Assembly: GCF_014644455.1 (NCBI RefSeq)
Contig: NZ_BMKS01000016.1
Coordinates: forward strand, 26,254-90,253
Direction of reading: 5' to 3'
Source of the DNA: Caldovatus sediminis
Lineage (GTDB): Bacteria > Pseudomonadota > Alphaproteobacteria > Acetobacterales > Acetobacteraceae
Length of the DNA: 64,000 bases
A program made the position numbers and the translations under genes. How positions within the stretch are numbered: the stretch's first letter is position 1; every line of letters begins with the position of its first letter. This document shows, piece after piece, positions 1-9,115 of the stretch. Under the pieces are notes generated by a model. It saw nothing but the letters and a program-made list of their open reading frames with translations. It was not told the origin of the DNA and did no database searches.

Positions 1-167
1 AGGCGGAGCTTCTCCAGCAGCGCCTTGGCCATGCGGCCGAAATCGGGGCCGCGGTGGTCCATGGTGGGGTTGTCGATGGCCCGCAGCACGCGGTCCGGCA
101 CGTTGGTCGGGCCCGGGATCTGCAGGAAGTGGCGGCCGGGGGTGGGCTTCGATCGGTAATAGGCCAT
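1..167 (-). CDS. Serine-glyoxylate aminotransferase family (class V PLP enzyme), N-terminal part only
   Basis: Only the first 55 codons lie in the window; the gene runs off the left edge. The N-terminus carries the PGPTNVPDRVLRAI block and the DHRGPDF block typical of class V alanine/serine-glyoxylate aminotransferases, which move an amino group to glyoxylate and form hydroxypyruvate or pyruvate. The ATG at 167 is preceded by GAGGAG with a seven-base spacer. It is divergent from the FAD/Fe-S dehydrogenase gene, a glycolate-oxidase-like enzyme, which fits glyoxylate metabolism. The PLP lysine is outside the window, so the family rests on the N-terminal motifs. Confidence 0.8.
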   Translation of the reverse strand, partial: MAYYRSKPTPGRHFLQIPGPTNVPDRVLRAIDNPTMDHRGPDFGRMAKALLEKLR

Positions 168-255
168 GGTGGCGCTCCTCGTCGGGCAGCGGTATGCCGC
201 AGGGAGGCGCCCGACGCCAATGGGTCCGGCGCGCCGGACCGACGAGGACCACGGC

Positions 256-3162
256 ATGAACGCCTTCGCCATCCCCGCCTCCCGCATCGGCGATGCCCGC
301 CTCGCCGAGCGCCTGCGGCGCGAGACGGCGGGCGAGGTGCTGTTCTCCCCCGGCGACCGCGGGCGCTACGCGACCGATGCGAGCATCTACCAGGTCGAGC
401 CCGTCGGCGTGCTGGTGCCGCGCCGCGTCGCCGACGTCGAGGCGGCGATGGCGATCTGCCGCGAGGAGGGCATCCCCCTCCTGCCGCGCGGCGGCGGCAC
501 CAGCCAGTGCGGCCAGACCGTCAACCGCGCCCTGGTGGTGGACTGCACGAAATACCTGCGCGCGGTGATCGAGGTGGACCCCGCGGCGCGGCGCGCCACG
601 GTGCAGCCCGGCATCACCCTCGGCGCGCTGAACGAGGCGCTGAGGCCGCACGGGCTGTTCTTCCCGGTGGATCCCTCGACCTGGGCGCGCTGCACCATCG
701 GCGGCATGGCGGGGAACAATTCCTGCGGCGCGAAGTCCATCCGCTACGGGCTGATGGCCGACAACGTCACCGCCATAGACGCGCTGCTCGCCGACGGCAC
801 GCGGTTCCGCTTCGGCGAGCTGCCCGGCAACCTCGGCGCCGAGGTTCCCGCAGGCATCGCCGACCTGATCCAGCGCCTGCGCGCGCTCGGGGCGCGCGAG
901 GCGGAGGAGATCGCGGCCCGCTTCCCGAAGCTGCTCCGCCGCGTCGGCGGCTACAACATCGACGCGCTGACGCCCGAGGCGCGCGCCGCCGGGCGCGGCA
1001 ACCTGGCGCGGCTGCTGGTGGGAAGCGAGGGGACGCTCGCCTTCTCCGCCGCGCTGGAGCTGAAGCTGTGGCCGATCAAGCCGCGCAAGGTGCTCGGCAT
1101 CTGCCAGTTCCCGACCTTCCGCGCGGCGATGGAGGCGGCGCAGCACCTGGTCACGCTCGACCCGGAGGCGGTGGAGCTGGTGGACCGCACCATGATCGAG
1201 CTCGGCCGCTCGATCCCGATCTACCGCGCGACCATCGAGCGGATGCTGATCGGCGAGCCGGACAGCCTGCTGATCGTCGAGTTCCACGGGCACGAGGACG
1301 CGCCGCTCGCCGCCGCGCTCGGCCGGCTCGAGGCGATGATGGCCGATCTCGGCCATCCCGGCGCGGTGGTGCGCGCGACCGATCCCGCCTTCCAGGCCGC
1401 GGTCGCCGAGGTGCGCGAGGCCGGGCTCAACATCATGATGTCCATGAAGGGCGACGGGAAGCCGGTCTCCTTCATCGAGGACTGCGCGGTCGCGCTCGAG
1501 GACCTCGCCGACTACACCGAGCGGCTGAACGAGGTCTTCGCCCGCCACGGCGTCAAGGGCACCTGGTACGCCCACGCCTCGGTCGGCTGCCTGCACGTCC
1601 GCCCGGTGCTGAACATGAAGGACCCCGCCGACGTCGCGCGCATGCGCGCGATCGCCGAGGAGTGCTTCGCCCTGGTGCGCGCCTACAAGGGCAGCCATTC
1701 CGGCGAGCACGGCGACGGCATCGTCCGCTCCGAGTTCCACGAGCCGATGTTCGGCCCCCGCATCGTGCGCGCCTTCGAGGAGGTGAAGGACGCCTTCGAC
1801 CCGCGCGGCCTGCTCAACCCGGGCCGCATCGTCCGCGCCCCGCGCATGGACGACCGCACGCTGTTCCGCTACCCGCCGGACTACCGCGCCGATCCCGCCG
1901 TGGTGCCGGCGCTCGACTGGTCGGCCTGGCCGGGGCCGCAGGGCGGGCTGCTCGGCGCGGTGGAGATGTGCAACAACAACGGCACCTGCCGGAAGTTCGA
2001 CGCCGGCGTGATGTGCCCCTCCTACCGCGCGACGCGCGACGAGCGGCACGTCACGCGCGGCCGCGCCAACACGCTGCGCCTGGCGCTGACCGGCCAGCTC
2101 GGCCCGGACGCGCTCGCGTCGGACGAGGTGCACGCGGCGCTGAGGCTCTGCGTCTCCTGCAAGGGCTGCCGGCGCGAGTGCCCGACCGGCGTGGACATGG
2201 CGCGGATGAAGATCGAGGCGCTGGCGGCGCGCGCGCGCCGGCACGGGATCGGCGTCAAGGACCGGCTGATCGCCTCCCTGCCGCGCTGGGCGCCCTTCGC
2301 CAGCGTCGCGCCCTTCGTCGCGAACGCCCGCGACGCCGTCCCCGGCCTTGCCGCGCTGTCCGAACGCTGGCTCGGCCTCGCGCGCGAGCGCAGCCTGCCC
2401 CGCTTCCGCCGCGACGCCTTCCACGACGACGAGGCGCATGTCCATGCGCCGGACGTCCTGCTCCTCGCCGACACCTTCGACCGCTACTTCGAGCCGGAGA
2501 ACCTGCGCGCGGCGCTGCGCGTCCTCGCCGCCGCCGGGCAGCGCGTCGCCGTGGCGCGGGCGCCGCGCGGCGCGCGCCCGCTCTGCTGCGGCCGCACCTG
2601 GCTCGCCGCCGGCCTGGTCGAGCAGGCCCGGGCGGAGGCGCGCCGCACCGTCGAGGCGCTCGCCGCCTCCGACGCGCCGGTGATCGGCCTCGAGCCCTCC
2701 TGCCTGCTCACCCTGCGCGACGAGTTCCCCGCCCTGTTCCCCGGCGACGAGACGGAGCGCCTCGCCGCGCGCGCCTTCCTGCTCTCCGAATGGCTCGCGC
2801 GCGAGAACCCGGCGCTGGCCCTGAAGCCGGTCGCGCCGGCGGCGCACATCCACGGCCACTGCCACCAGAAGAGCTTCGGCGCCTTCCCCGCCGCGGTCGC
2901 GGCGCTGCAGCGCGTCCCCGAACTCGAGGTGAAGCCGATCGCCTCCTCCTGCTGCGGCATGGCGGGCGCCTTCGGCTACGAGGCGGAGACCCTGCCCGTC
3001 TCGAAGGCGATGGCCGAGCTGGCGCTGCTGCCCGCCGTGCGCGCGGCGCCGCGCGAGCACCTGATCGTCGCCGACGGCACCTCCTGCCGCCACCAGATCC
3101 GCGACCTCGCGGGCCGCGAGGCGCTGCATTCCGTCCGCGTCCTGGAGCGCGCGCTGGCATGA
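256..3162 (+). CDS. FAD-binding and 4Fe-4S (Fe-S)-binding oxidoreductase, YdiJ / GlcD-GlcF-like fusion
   Basis: A 968-residue fusion. An N-terminal PCMH-type FAD domain (about residues 50-215, with PRGGGTSQCGQ near 77-87) is followed by an FAD-oxidase C domain ending near 530 (HSGEHGDGIVR around 482). Next come a cysteine-rich dicluster region (C572 in MCNNNGTCRK, then CVSCKGCRRECP with Cys at 632, 635, 638 and 642) and CCG-type blocks GHCHQKSFG and SSCCGMAGAFG near the C-terminus. Length and order match E. coli YdiJ, a D-2-hydroxyglutarate dehydrogenase, and fused GlcD/GlcF. The substrate is probably a 2-hydroxyacid such as glycolate, D-lactate or 2-hydroxyglutarate. I chose the ATG at 256 (GAGGA upstream) over the in-frame ATG at 166, which overlaps the divergent gene. 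The stop overlaps the next start (ATGA). Confidence 0.88.
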   Translation: MNAFAIPASRIGDARLAERLRRETAGEVLFSPGDRGRYATDASIYQVEPVGVLVPRRVADVEAAMAICREEGIPLLPRGGGTSQCGQTVNRALVVDCTKYLRAVIEVDPAARRATVQPGITLGALNEALRPHGLFFPVDPSTWARCTIGGMAGNNSCGAKSIRYGLMADNVTAIDALLADGTRFRFGELPGNLGAEVPAGIADLIQRLRALGAREAEEIAARFPKLLRRVGGYNIDALTPEARAAGRGNLARLLVGSEGTLAFSAALELKLWPIKPRKVLGICQFPTFRAAMEAAQHLVTLDPEAVELVDRTMIELGRSIPIYRATIERMLIGEPDSLLIVEFHGHEDAPLAAALGRLEAMMADLGHPGAVVRATDPAFQAAVAEVREAGLNIMMSMKGDGKPVSFIEDCAVALEDLADYTERLNEVFARHGVKGTWYAHASVGCLHVRPVLNMKDPADVARMRAIAEECFALVRAYKGSHSGEHGDGIVRSEFHEPMFGPRIVRAFEEVKDAFDPRGLLNPGRIVRAPRMDDRTLFRYPPDYRADPAVVPALDWSAWPGPQGGLLGAVEMCNNNGTCRKFDAGVMCPSYRATRDERHVTRGRANTLRLALTGQLGPDALASDEVHAALRLCVSCKGCRRECPTGVDMARMKIEALAARARRHGIGVKDRLIASLPRWAPFASVAPFVANARDAVPGLAALSERWLGLARERSLPRFRRDAFHDDEAHVHAPDVLLLADTFDRYFEPENLRAALRVLAAAGQRVAVARAPRGARPLCCGRTWLAAGLVEQARAEARRTVEALAASDAPVIGLEPSCLLTLRDEFPALFPGDETERLAARAFLLSEWLARENPALALKPVAPAAHIHGHCHQKSFGAFPAAVAALQRVPELEVKPIASSCCGMAGAFGYEAETLPVSKAMAELALLPAVRAAPREHLIVADGTSCRHQIRDLAGREALHSVRVLERALA

Positions 3163-3743
3163 GCGACGCGACCACCCCCGGCGCCGTCCTCGCCTTCTGG
3201 TTCGAGGGCGACCGCGAGACCCTGCGCGAACGCTGGTTCACGCCCGACGCCGCCTTCGACGCCGCGATCCGCGCGCGCTTCGGGGCGCTGGTCGCGCCCG
3301 CGGCCGCCGGCGCCCTCGATCCCTGGGCGGCGACGCCCGAGGGCGCGCTCGCCCTCTGCCTCCTGCTCGACCAGTTCCCGCGCAACCTCCACCGCGGCAC
3401 CGCGCGCGCCTACGCCTGCGATCCGAAGGCGCGGGAGATCGCCCGCGCCGCGGTGCTGCGCGACCGCCACGACCTTCGCCTGACCGCCACCGAGCGCGTC
3501 TTCCTCTACCTTCCCTTCGAGCATTCGGAGGACATGGCCGACCAGGACCTGTCCGTGGCGCTGTTCGAGGGGCTGCGCGACCACCCCGCGCATCGCGCAC
3601 CCGGCGGCACCATTGACTACGCCTGGCGCCACTGGCTGGTGATCCGGGAATTCGGCCGCTTTCCCCACCGCAACGCGGCGCTCGGGCGCGCCAGCACCGC
3701 GGCGGAGAAGGCGTATCTCGCGCGGCCCGACGCGGGCTTCTGA
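3159..3743 (+). CDS. DUF924 family protein
   Basis: A 194-residue soluble protein of the DUF924 family, shown by VLAFWF at the start, LLLDQFPRNLHRGTARAY in the middle and FLYLPFEHSEDMADQ towards the C-terminus. The family forms an all-helical, TPR-like fold; its biochemical role is not established. The start codon overlaps the stop of the FAD/Fe-S dehydrogenase by four bases (ATGA), so the two are surely co-transcribed and probably translationally coupled. No signal peptide or membrane segment is visible. A function linked to the dehydrogenase is only a guess from position. Confidence 0.85.
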   Translation: MSDATTPGAVLAFWFEGDRETLRERWFTPDAAFDAAIRARFGALVAPAAAGALDPWAATPEGALALCLLLDQFPRNLHRGTARAYACDPKAREIARAAVLRDRHDLRLTATERVFLYLPFEHSEDMADQDLSVALFEGLRDHPAHRAPGGTIDYAWRHWLVIREFGRFPHRNAALGRASTAAEKAYLARPDAGF

Positions 3744-3917
3744 AGGCGGCGGCGACACGCCCGGCTCGCCGTCCGGCGCAGCCCACCGGGCGCTGCCGCG
3801 GGGGGCGCGATCCGCCTCGACGGGCCGGTCTCGCGCCGCGACCATCGGACGGCTTGCCGGCGGCCCGCCCGGGTGTAGCCTCCCCTCGAAGGGACATCGG
3901 CCTCGCGGGAGGACGCC

Positions 3918-4367
3918 ATGGACGGCACCGCGGCAGCGGGCGCGCCGCGCCCGGACATCAGGCTCAGCATCGCGAAGAAGGCGACCGCGCCGCTGGTGCC
4001 CGGGCGCCGGAAGTTCTTCCGCCACCGCGACCTCGGCGTCTCCGACGCCACCGGCGGGCGGATGCGCGCCCAGGTGATGGAGGCGATCTCCGGCATGACC
4101 GAGCCGACCGGCTGGCACACGCACCAGTGCGAGGCGCAGTTCGTCTACGTGCTGAAGGGCCGGGTCGAGCTCGAGTTCGAGGACGGCACCCGCGACCGCT
4201 TCGAGCCGGGCGACGCCATCCTCATTCCCGGCGGGATGAAGCACAACGAGATCGCCACCTCCGACGACGTGGAGATCCTCGAGCTCTCGATCCCCGGGCC
4301 GATGGGCACCACCCCCTGCGACCCGCCGCCCGGCATCGCCGGAGGGGCCGCCGCGATGAAGGCGTGA
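3918..4367 (+). CDS. Cupin domain protein
   Basis: A 149-residue single-domain cupin. Motif 1 is GWHTHQCEAQFVYVLKG, with candidate metal ligands His67, His69 and Glu72; motif 2 is PGDAILIPGGMKHN, with His109. Such small cupins bind Fe, Mn or Zn and act as dioxygenases, isomerases or ligand sensors, and the sequence does not say which. GGAGGA lies just upstream of the ATG. A same-strand SDR gene follows after 126 bp, so the two may form one small operon. No secretion signal is seen. Confidence 0.82.
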   Translation: MDGTAAAGAPRPDIRLSIAKKATAPLVPGRRKFFRHRDLGVSDATGGRMRAQVMEAISGMTEPTGWHTHQCEAQFVYVLKGRVELEFEDGTRDRFEPGDAILIPGGMKHNEIATSDDVEILELSIPGPMGTTPCDPPPGIAGGAAAMKA

Positions 4368-4493
4368 GGTCGTCCGCGCCCGCCCGGCCCGCCGCGTGCG
4401 GCCAGGCATCGGGCGCGCACCCGTTGCCGGGATGGCCTTCCGGCATCGGGACGGCCCGTCGGCAGACGGGGCACGATACCGGGAGGATCCGCC

Positions 4494-5258
4494 ATGCGCT
4501 TCCAGGAACAGGTCGCCGTCATCACCGCGGCGGCGAGCGGCATCGGCCGCGCCACCGCGGACATCATCGGGCGGGAGGGCGGCACCGTGATCGCCGTGGA
4601 CAACAACGCCGAGCGCCTGGACGCGGCGGTGAACGCGATCCTCCGCGCCGGCGGGCAGGCCCACGCCTACCTCGCCGACGCGCTCGACGAAGGCCAGGTG
4701 AACGCCCTGGTGGCCGAGGTGGCGGACCGCTTCGGCCGCATCGACGTGCTGGTGAACGCGGTCGGCGGCAGCACGATCATCGCCGATCCGGCCGCGACGA
4801 CGGAGGCGCTGACCCTCGCCGAGTGGCAGGCGCTGCTGCACTTCAACCTGACCGGGACCTTCCTGTTCACCCACGCCGTGATCCCGGTGATGAAGCGACG
4901 GGGACGGGGCAAGATCGTCAACCTCGCCTCGATCGCCGGCCGCGGGCTGAGCGAGGCCAGTTCCTCCGCCTACGCCGCGGCGAAAGGCGGCATCATCGCC
5001 TTCACGAGGAAGCTCTCGATCGAGCTCGGCCCGCATGGGATCAACGTGAACGCGATCGCGCCGGCGACGACGCTGACCGAGCGCATCCGCCCGCGCTGGG
5101 AGCAGCGCCCGCCCGAGGAACGCGCCCGCGACATCGAGCGCACGCCGCTGCGGCGCATGGGCGAGGCGGCCGACCAGGCGAAGGTGATCTGCTTCCTCGC
5201 CTCCTCCGACGCCGACTTCGTCACCGGCCTGACCATCGACGTCACGGGTGGGCTCTAG
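4494..5258 (+). CDS. SDR family NAD(P)-dependent oxidoreductase
   Basis: A 254-residue classical short-chain dehydrogenase/reductase. The nucleotide-binding TAAASGIG motif (residues 11-18), the NAVGG block, a catalytic Ser near 146 and the YAAAK motif (Tyr160, Lys164) are all present, and the length is standard. The family reduces or oxidises alcohol/ketone groups; the C-terminal VTGLTIDVTGG block is typical of FabG-like members. GGGAGGA sits before the ATG at 4494. It follows the cupin gene in the same direction and is convergent with the Bug receptor gene. The substrate cannot be told from sequence. Confidence 0.88.
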   Translation: MRFQEQVAVITAAASGIGRATADIIGREGGTVIAVDNNAERLDAAVNAILRAGGQAHAYLADALDEGQVNALVAEVADRFGRIDVLVNAVGGSTIIADPAATTEALTLAEWQALLHFNLTGTFLFTHAVIPVMKRRGRGKIVNLASIAGRGLSEASSSAYAAAKGGIIAFTRKLSIELGPHGINVNAIAPATTLTERIRPRWEQRPPEERARDIERTPLRRMGEAADQAKVICFLASSDADFVTGLTIDVTGGL

Positions 5259-5265
5259 CCGGAAC

Positions 5266-5289
5266 GGGCGGCGCCGCGCGCCGCCGCCC
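5266..5289. terminator. GC-rich hairpin between convergent genes
   Basis: GGGCGGCG at 5266-5273 pairs with CGCCGCCC at 5282-5289 across an eight-base loop. It lies in the 42-bp gap between the convergent SDR and Bug receptor genes. There is no T-run on either side, so it is a terminator by position and structure only. Confidence 0.4.
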
Positions 5290-5300
5290 GCCGCAGCCGC

Positions 5301-6275
5301 CTATTCCAGCCGGGCGCCGGAGATGCGGACCAGCTCCGCCCATTTCGGGACCTCGGCGGCGAGGAAGCGCGCCGACTCCTCGGCGTCCATGACGACCGGG
5401 ATGGAGCCCATCTCCTCGATCCGCTGCCGCATCGCCGGCCGGCTCATCACCGCCATCGTCTCGCGCGCGATCCGCTCCACCGCCGCCCGCGGCGTCTGCG
5501 CCGGCGCGAACAGCCCCTGCCAGGAGGTCACCTCGAACCCGGGCAGGATCTCGCCGATCGAGGGAAGGTCGGGGAACAGGGAGTGGCGCTGCCGCGTCGT
5601 CGCGCCGAGCGGCCGGATCTTCCCTTCCCGAATGTAGGCGAGCACCTCGATCAGCGGATTGATCACCAGCTGCACCCGCCCGGCGATCAGGTCGAGCGCC
5701 GCAGGCGCGCCGCCGCGATAGGCGACGTGCGTCATCTCCAGCCCGGCCATGTGGGCGAGCAGCGCCCCGGAGATGTGCTGCGAGCTTCCCACCCCCGCCG
5801 AGCCATAGCTGATCCGCCCCGGATTGGCGCGGGCATAGGCGATGAACTCCTGCAGCGTGTTCGCCGGCACCGAGGGATGGATGGCCGCCATGTTCGGCGA
5901 CAGCGCCACGATCGAGACCGCCACGAAGTCGCGCAGCGGGTGGTAGGAGAGGTTGGGATGCATCGCCGGCGCCGCCGCCATCGGCGTGTTGGTCCCCATG
6001 AACAGCGTGTAGCCGTCCGGCGTGCTCCGGGCGACGTACTCGGCGCCGATCGTGGCCCCCGCCCCGGTGCGGTTCTCCACCACCACCGACTGGCCGAGCG
6101 GGCCGGTGATCGCCTCCGCCACCAGCCTCGCCATGGTGTCGGTGGCGCCGCCCGGCGCGAAGGGCACGACGATGCGGATCGGCCGGTCTGGCCGCCACTG
6201 GCCCTGCTGCGCCGCCGCCGCGGACGGGACGAGCGGCGTCGCCGCGAACGCGGCGAGAAGACTGCGACGGTTCAT
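5301..6275 (-). CDS. Bug-family tripartite tricarboxylate transporter substrate-binding protein
   Basis: A 324-residue periplasmic receptor. The N-terminus (MNRRSLLAAF...AAAAQQ) is an export signal with a twin arginine. The mature part begins with the family block RPIRIVVPFAPGGATDT and continues with VVVENRTGAGATIGAEYVA and TPDGYTLFMGT, hallmarks of Bug/TctC proteins that bind carboxylates. No TctA or TctB membrane genes are nearby, so this is an orphan receptor, as is common in Burkholderiales and Acetobacteraceae. The ligand is unknown. Its promoter must lie in the long gene-free stretch upstream of 6275. Confidence 0.9.
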   Translation of the reverse strand: MNRRSLLAAFAATPLVPSAAAAQQGQWRPDRPIRIVVPFAPGGATDTMARLVAEAITGPLGQSVVVENRTGAGATIGAEYVARSTPDGYTLFMGTNTPMAAAPAMHPNLSYHPLRDFVAVSIVALSPNMAAIHPSVPANTLQEFIAYARANPGRISYGSAGVGSSQHISGALLAHMAGLEMTHVAYRGGAPAALDLIAGRVQLVINPLIEVLAYIREGKIRPLGATTRQRHSLFPDLPSIGEILPGFEVTSWQGLFAPAQTPRAAVERIARETMAVMSRPAMRQRIEEMGSIPVVMDAEESARFLAAEVPKWAELVRISGARLE

Positions 6276-6787
6276 GTTTCGCTCCCTACGACGATCGGGG
6301 CGTTTGACGCCCTCTGTCCGGCATTGCCCGGCGCGGGCCCCGCCATGCCCGGCGAGCCTAGCCCGGGCTCCGCGGGGCGCGCCAGCACGGCATGAACCCG
6401 CGCGCGCCGGGTGCCCGGCTCCTTACCGGCGCGGCGCGGCCCGGAAGGGAGCGGAGCTGCACAACGGCCCCGCTTCCCTCCGCCGCCGGTCCGCCTGGCC
6501 GGGCGGGGTCGTCCTCCGCGGCACCGCACCGGATGGCGCCGCCATGCCGGCGAGCCTGCTCGGGGGTTTCCCAAGGTCCGGCCGCGCCGCCACCGCCGGC
6601 GCCCCGCGCGATCCGGCGAAGCGCAGCGACCGCGCCATCCGGGCGCGGCTTCCGGGTCTGGTGCCGGCCGGATCCCACCGGATCGGCCCGGACCCGGCGT
6701 TCCCGACGCCGGGGGAGGCACCGTGGCGGACGCGCGGATGCTGGTGGGCCAGGCCTTCTGCGTCCCTAGCCGCATTGGTGGGCGCCA
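6276..6787. other. Gene-free stretch, about 510 bp
   Basis: This lies between the start of the Bug receptor gene and the terminator-like hairpin after the sulfotransferase gene, both on the minus strand. Open frames on both strands are rich in Pro, Arg, Gly and Ala with no recognisable domain, which is what random GC-rich DNA gives. It should hold the Bug receptor promoter. I see no repeat or RNA gene. Confidence 0.6.
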
Positions 6788-6818
6788 CTCCCCGGCGGGG
6801 TCGGCGACCGCCGGGGAG
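6788..6818 (-). terminator. Hairpin just past the sulfotransferase gene
   Basis: A perfect 11-bp stem, CTCCCCGGCGG at 6788-6798 and CCGCCGGGGAG at 6808-6818, with a nine-base loop. It starts three bases beyond the stop of the sulfotransferase gene. The stem is strong but lacks a U-tract. Confidence 0.5.
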
Positions 6819-6820
6819 CA

Positions 6821-7972
6821 TCAGTCGGTGACCAACCGCCAGCGCTGCGACGCGAAGGAGCGCCGTGTCGGATCGGTCGCGCCTTCGATGATCTCCATCG
6901 GGGACCGCACCCGCGGCACGATGACCTGGATCTGATGCGGTCCCGGCCCCGGCGGCAGGACGACGCGGTGCAATACGACGCCGGAGGCGTCCGGCTCGCC
7001 ATGGCTATGCCGGAGCGGCCGCCGCTCGGGACCCGCGAAGAAGCGGAACTGGTCGGCCGCGATGCCGAGCACGACCGCGACCTCGAACTCCAGATAGCGT
7101 TCGCCCGCCGCGTTGGTGACAAGGATCTCCGAGGCGGGCATGGGCCCTGCCCACCACTCGCTGACGCCGTCGCCGCGCTCGACCCGCGGATACCAGCCCC
7201 GGGTCAGCCGGATCTCGCTCTCTCCAGCCTTATAGGGGCACATCGCATTGGCCAGTCGGCGCAGGCCGAGATGCGGAGCGTCGAGCACGTCGCGACGCCA
7301 TTGGGCGTAAGCCTCCCGCGCGAGGCTCCAGAGCGTGAAGTCGAGGCCGAGCCGCTCCATGCTTCCGGCCACGACATCCCGCAGCCTCTGCAGGTCCACG
7401 TCGCCCGAGGCGGCGCGGTTGCGCGACGCCTCGAACGGCAGGTGTATGCCCTGCTCGACCGACCAGAGCATGCAGAACTCGTCGATCGATTCCGTCGGCA
7501 CGAGCCAGGTGATCCGGTCGAGCGCCTCGCCCATCTTGTCGAGGACCCAGCGCGTCTCGCTCGCGACCCGCGGCCCGAGCCCGGTCCCGAAGAACGCGAC
7601 GGCCAGGCAGCGCGCCTGGAAATTCAGCAGGATGTCGCCGTAATGCTCGAAGAAGGCGGCGGGCGAGAGCTGGTTCGCGGCGCGGTGCAGCGACATCCGC
7701 GGCTCGCGGCGGATATGGCGATAATGGGAGATCACCTGGCCGATGGGCTCGCGGACGGTGCAGATGACGCGCACCTCGTCGCCGGCATTGCGCAAGGCGC
7801 CGCCGCGCACGTGCGCCTCTACGAAGTCGTAGCGCCCCTTGAGGGCGGCCAGCGCCTCCTCGCTCGCGATCGGTCCCCGGAGGAAGTAGGCGCGCTCCGG
7901 AGGAAAGGCGGAGCCGATCCGCTCCGCGACCGTCTGCCCGCCGGTCTTCGGGATGTGCAGATAGAAGTACAT
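6821..7972 (-). CDS. Sulfotransferase family protein
   Basis: A 383-residue protein. HIPKTGGQT at residues 6-14 matches the 5'-phosphosulfate loop of PAPS-dependent sulfotransferases (sulfotransfer family 2), and VREPIGQVISHY at 73-84 matches the 3'-phosphate motif. It should move sulfate from PAPS to a sugar or other hydroxyl; the acceptor is unknown. The last 150 residues have no motif I recognise. No signal peptide is seen. An FkbM-type methyltransferase lies 85 bp upstream on the same strand, so the pair probably decorates a surface glycan or small molecule. Codon use looks a little less GC-extreme than in neighbours, which could mean transfer; that is an impression, not a calculation. 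Confidence 0.82.
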   Translation of the reverse strand: MYFYLHIPKTGGQTVAERIGSAFPPERAYFLRGPIASEEALAALKGRYDFVEAHVRGGALRNAGDEVRVICTVREPIGQVISHYRHIRREPRMSLHRAANQLSPAAFFEHYGDILLNFQARCLAVAFFGTGLGPRVASETRWVLDKMGEALDRITWLVPTESIDEFCMLWSVEQGIHLPFEASRNRAASGDVDLQRLRDVVAGSMERLGLDFTLWSLAREAYAQWRRDVLDAPHLGLRRLANAMCPYKAGESEIRLTRGWYPRVERGDGVSEWWAGPMPASEILVTNAAGERYLEFEVAVVLGIAADQFRFFAGPERRPLRHSHGEPDASGVVLHRVVLPPGPGPHQIQVIVPRVRSPMEIIEGATDPTRRSFASQRWRLVTD

Positions 7973-8057
7973 CTCCGGTCCTGTGATCCTTCCTTGCGCG
8001 ATGCCGGTCGGACGGCCTGCGCCGAGGCGGCCGCCCCGCTCCCCTGGATCGGTCGCC

Positions 8058-8948
8058 TCACTCCGGATCGAGCCGCGAGAGGTAGAGGATGCTGTCCTCG
8101 CTCTCGGCCAGCACCTCCTCCGCCCGACACGCCCGCGCGATCCCGTCGAAGCCGATGCGGCGCAGCGGGAACCGGGCCGCGATCGCCGCCAGCGTCTCGG
8201 CCGGCGCGCGGCAGCGGCGCGGATTGAACTCGAGCACGATGCGGATTTCCGGGCTGCGCGCGATCAGTCCCTGCATCCCTGCCCAGACGGCCTCCTCGGC
8301 GCCCTCGACGTCGATCTTGGCGAAGTGCACGGGACGGTCCGCGATCGCCGCGTCGAGCGAGACCATCGGCACGGTGCCGACCTGGTAGCCCTGCGCCGCG
8401 TAGCCGGCGAGCGTCCGGTCATCGGCCCCCGGCTCCAGGCGCCCGTTCTTCGGATCGGAGGCGAGCGAGACGAACGGTACCGCCTCGGCATCGCGGTCGC
8501 CGACCGCCGCGGCGCGCGTCTCGACGACGTTCCAGTAGCCGTTCACCGCGACGTTGCGGGAAAGCAGCTCGTTGAGCCGCGGATTCGGCTCGAAGGCGAC
8601 GACCCGCCCGCCGGGGCCGACGATGTCCGCCATGAGCATCGTGTAGTAGCCCATGTGCGCGCCGAGATCGAGCGCGGTCTGACCCCGCCTGAGGTTGCGC
8701 AGGACGAACTCGGTGATCCAGAACTCCCAGTAGCCGTCGAGCAGCAGGTGCGGTACCAGGCCGACGTCCCGGGTGTCCAGATACATCTTGTACCGCCCCA
8801 GGACGCGGCAGAGCGCCGTGTTCGGTTCGACGGCGGCGACGAAGCAGCGCGCGCGCACCGCGCCCTCGGCGGCGGTGCGGTGCGGCATGCCGCGCAGGTC
8901 CTCGAGGGTGAGGAGGCCGATCGCAAGCTCGGGCTGCATCGAGGGCAC
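8058..8948 (-). CDS. FkbM family methyltransferase
   Basis: A 296-residue SAM-dependent methyltransferase. Motif I is DLGAHMGYYT (residues 94-103), followed by VVAFEPNPRLNELL (117-130) and KIDVEGAEEAVW (211-222), all diagnostic of the FkbM family. Members O-methylate sugars or polyketides; the acceptor here is unknown. There is an extra 85 residues before motif I, as is usual in surface-glycan members. GGAG lies ten bases before the ATG at 8948; a second Met three residues in is a possible start. It is upstream of the sulfotransferase gene on the same strand and probably co-transcribed. Confidence 0.88.
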   Translation of the reverse strand: MPSMQPELAIGLLTLEDLRGMPHRTAAEGAVRARCFVAAVEPNTALCRVLGRYKMYLDTRDVGLVPHLLLDGYWEFWITEFVLRNLRRGQTALDLGAHMGYYTMLMADIVGPGGRVVAFEPNPRLNELLSRNVAVNGYWNVVETRAAAVGDRDAEAVPFVSLASDPKNGRLEPGADDRTLAGYAAQGYQVGTVPMVSLDAAIADRPVHFAKIDVEGAEEAVWAGMQGLIARSPEIRIVLEFNPRRCRAPAETLAAIAARFPLRRIGFDGIARACRAEEVLAESEDSILYLSRLDPE

Positions 8949-9115
8949 TGCGCTCCGGATCAGGGCGGGAGGACGATGCGGCGCGACCGCCGGAGGGCGC
9001 GCCGCCGCCTCTTATCCCCGGCGCGCATTCTCCGGGCAAGACCGCACTCTCCGGTTGCATCCCCTTCCGGCCGCACCCCTGCCGCAAGGCCCGGGGACCG
9101 CCGCACGCGCCACCC

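Noticed and set aside
166..255. 30-residue N-terminal extension of the FAD/Fe-S dehydrogenase
   Set aside because: It would overlap the divergent aminotransferase start and its ribosome-binding site, and the family N-terminus fits the ATG at 256.
54..3743. 1229-aa open frame from 54
   Set aside because: Only its last 195 codons encode a real gene (DUF924, 3159-3743). The rest is another-frame shadow of the FAD/Fe-S dehydrogenase, rich in Arg, Pro and Gly.
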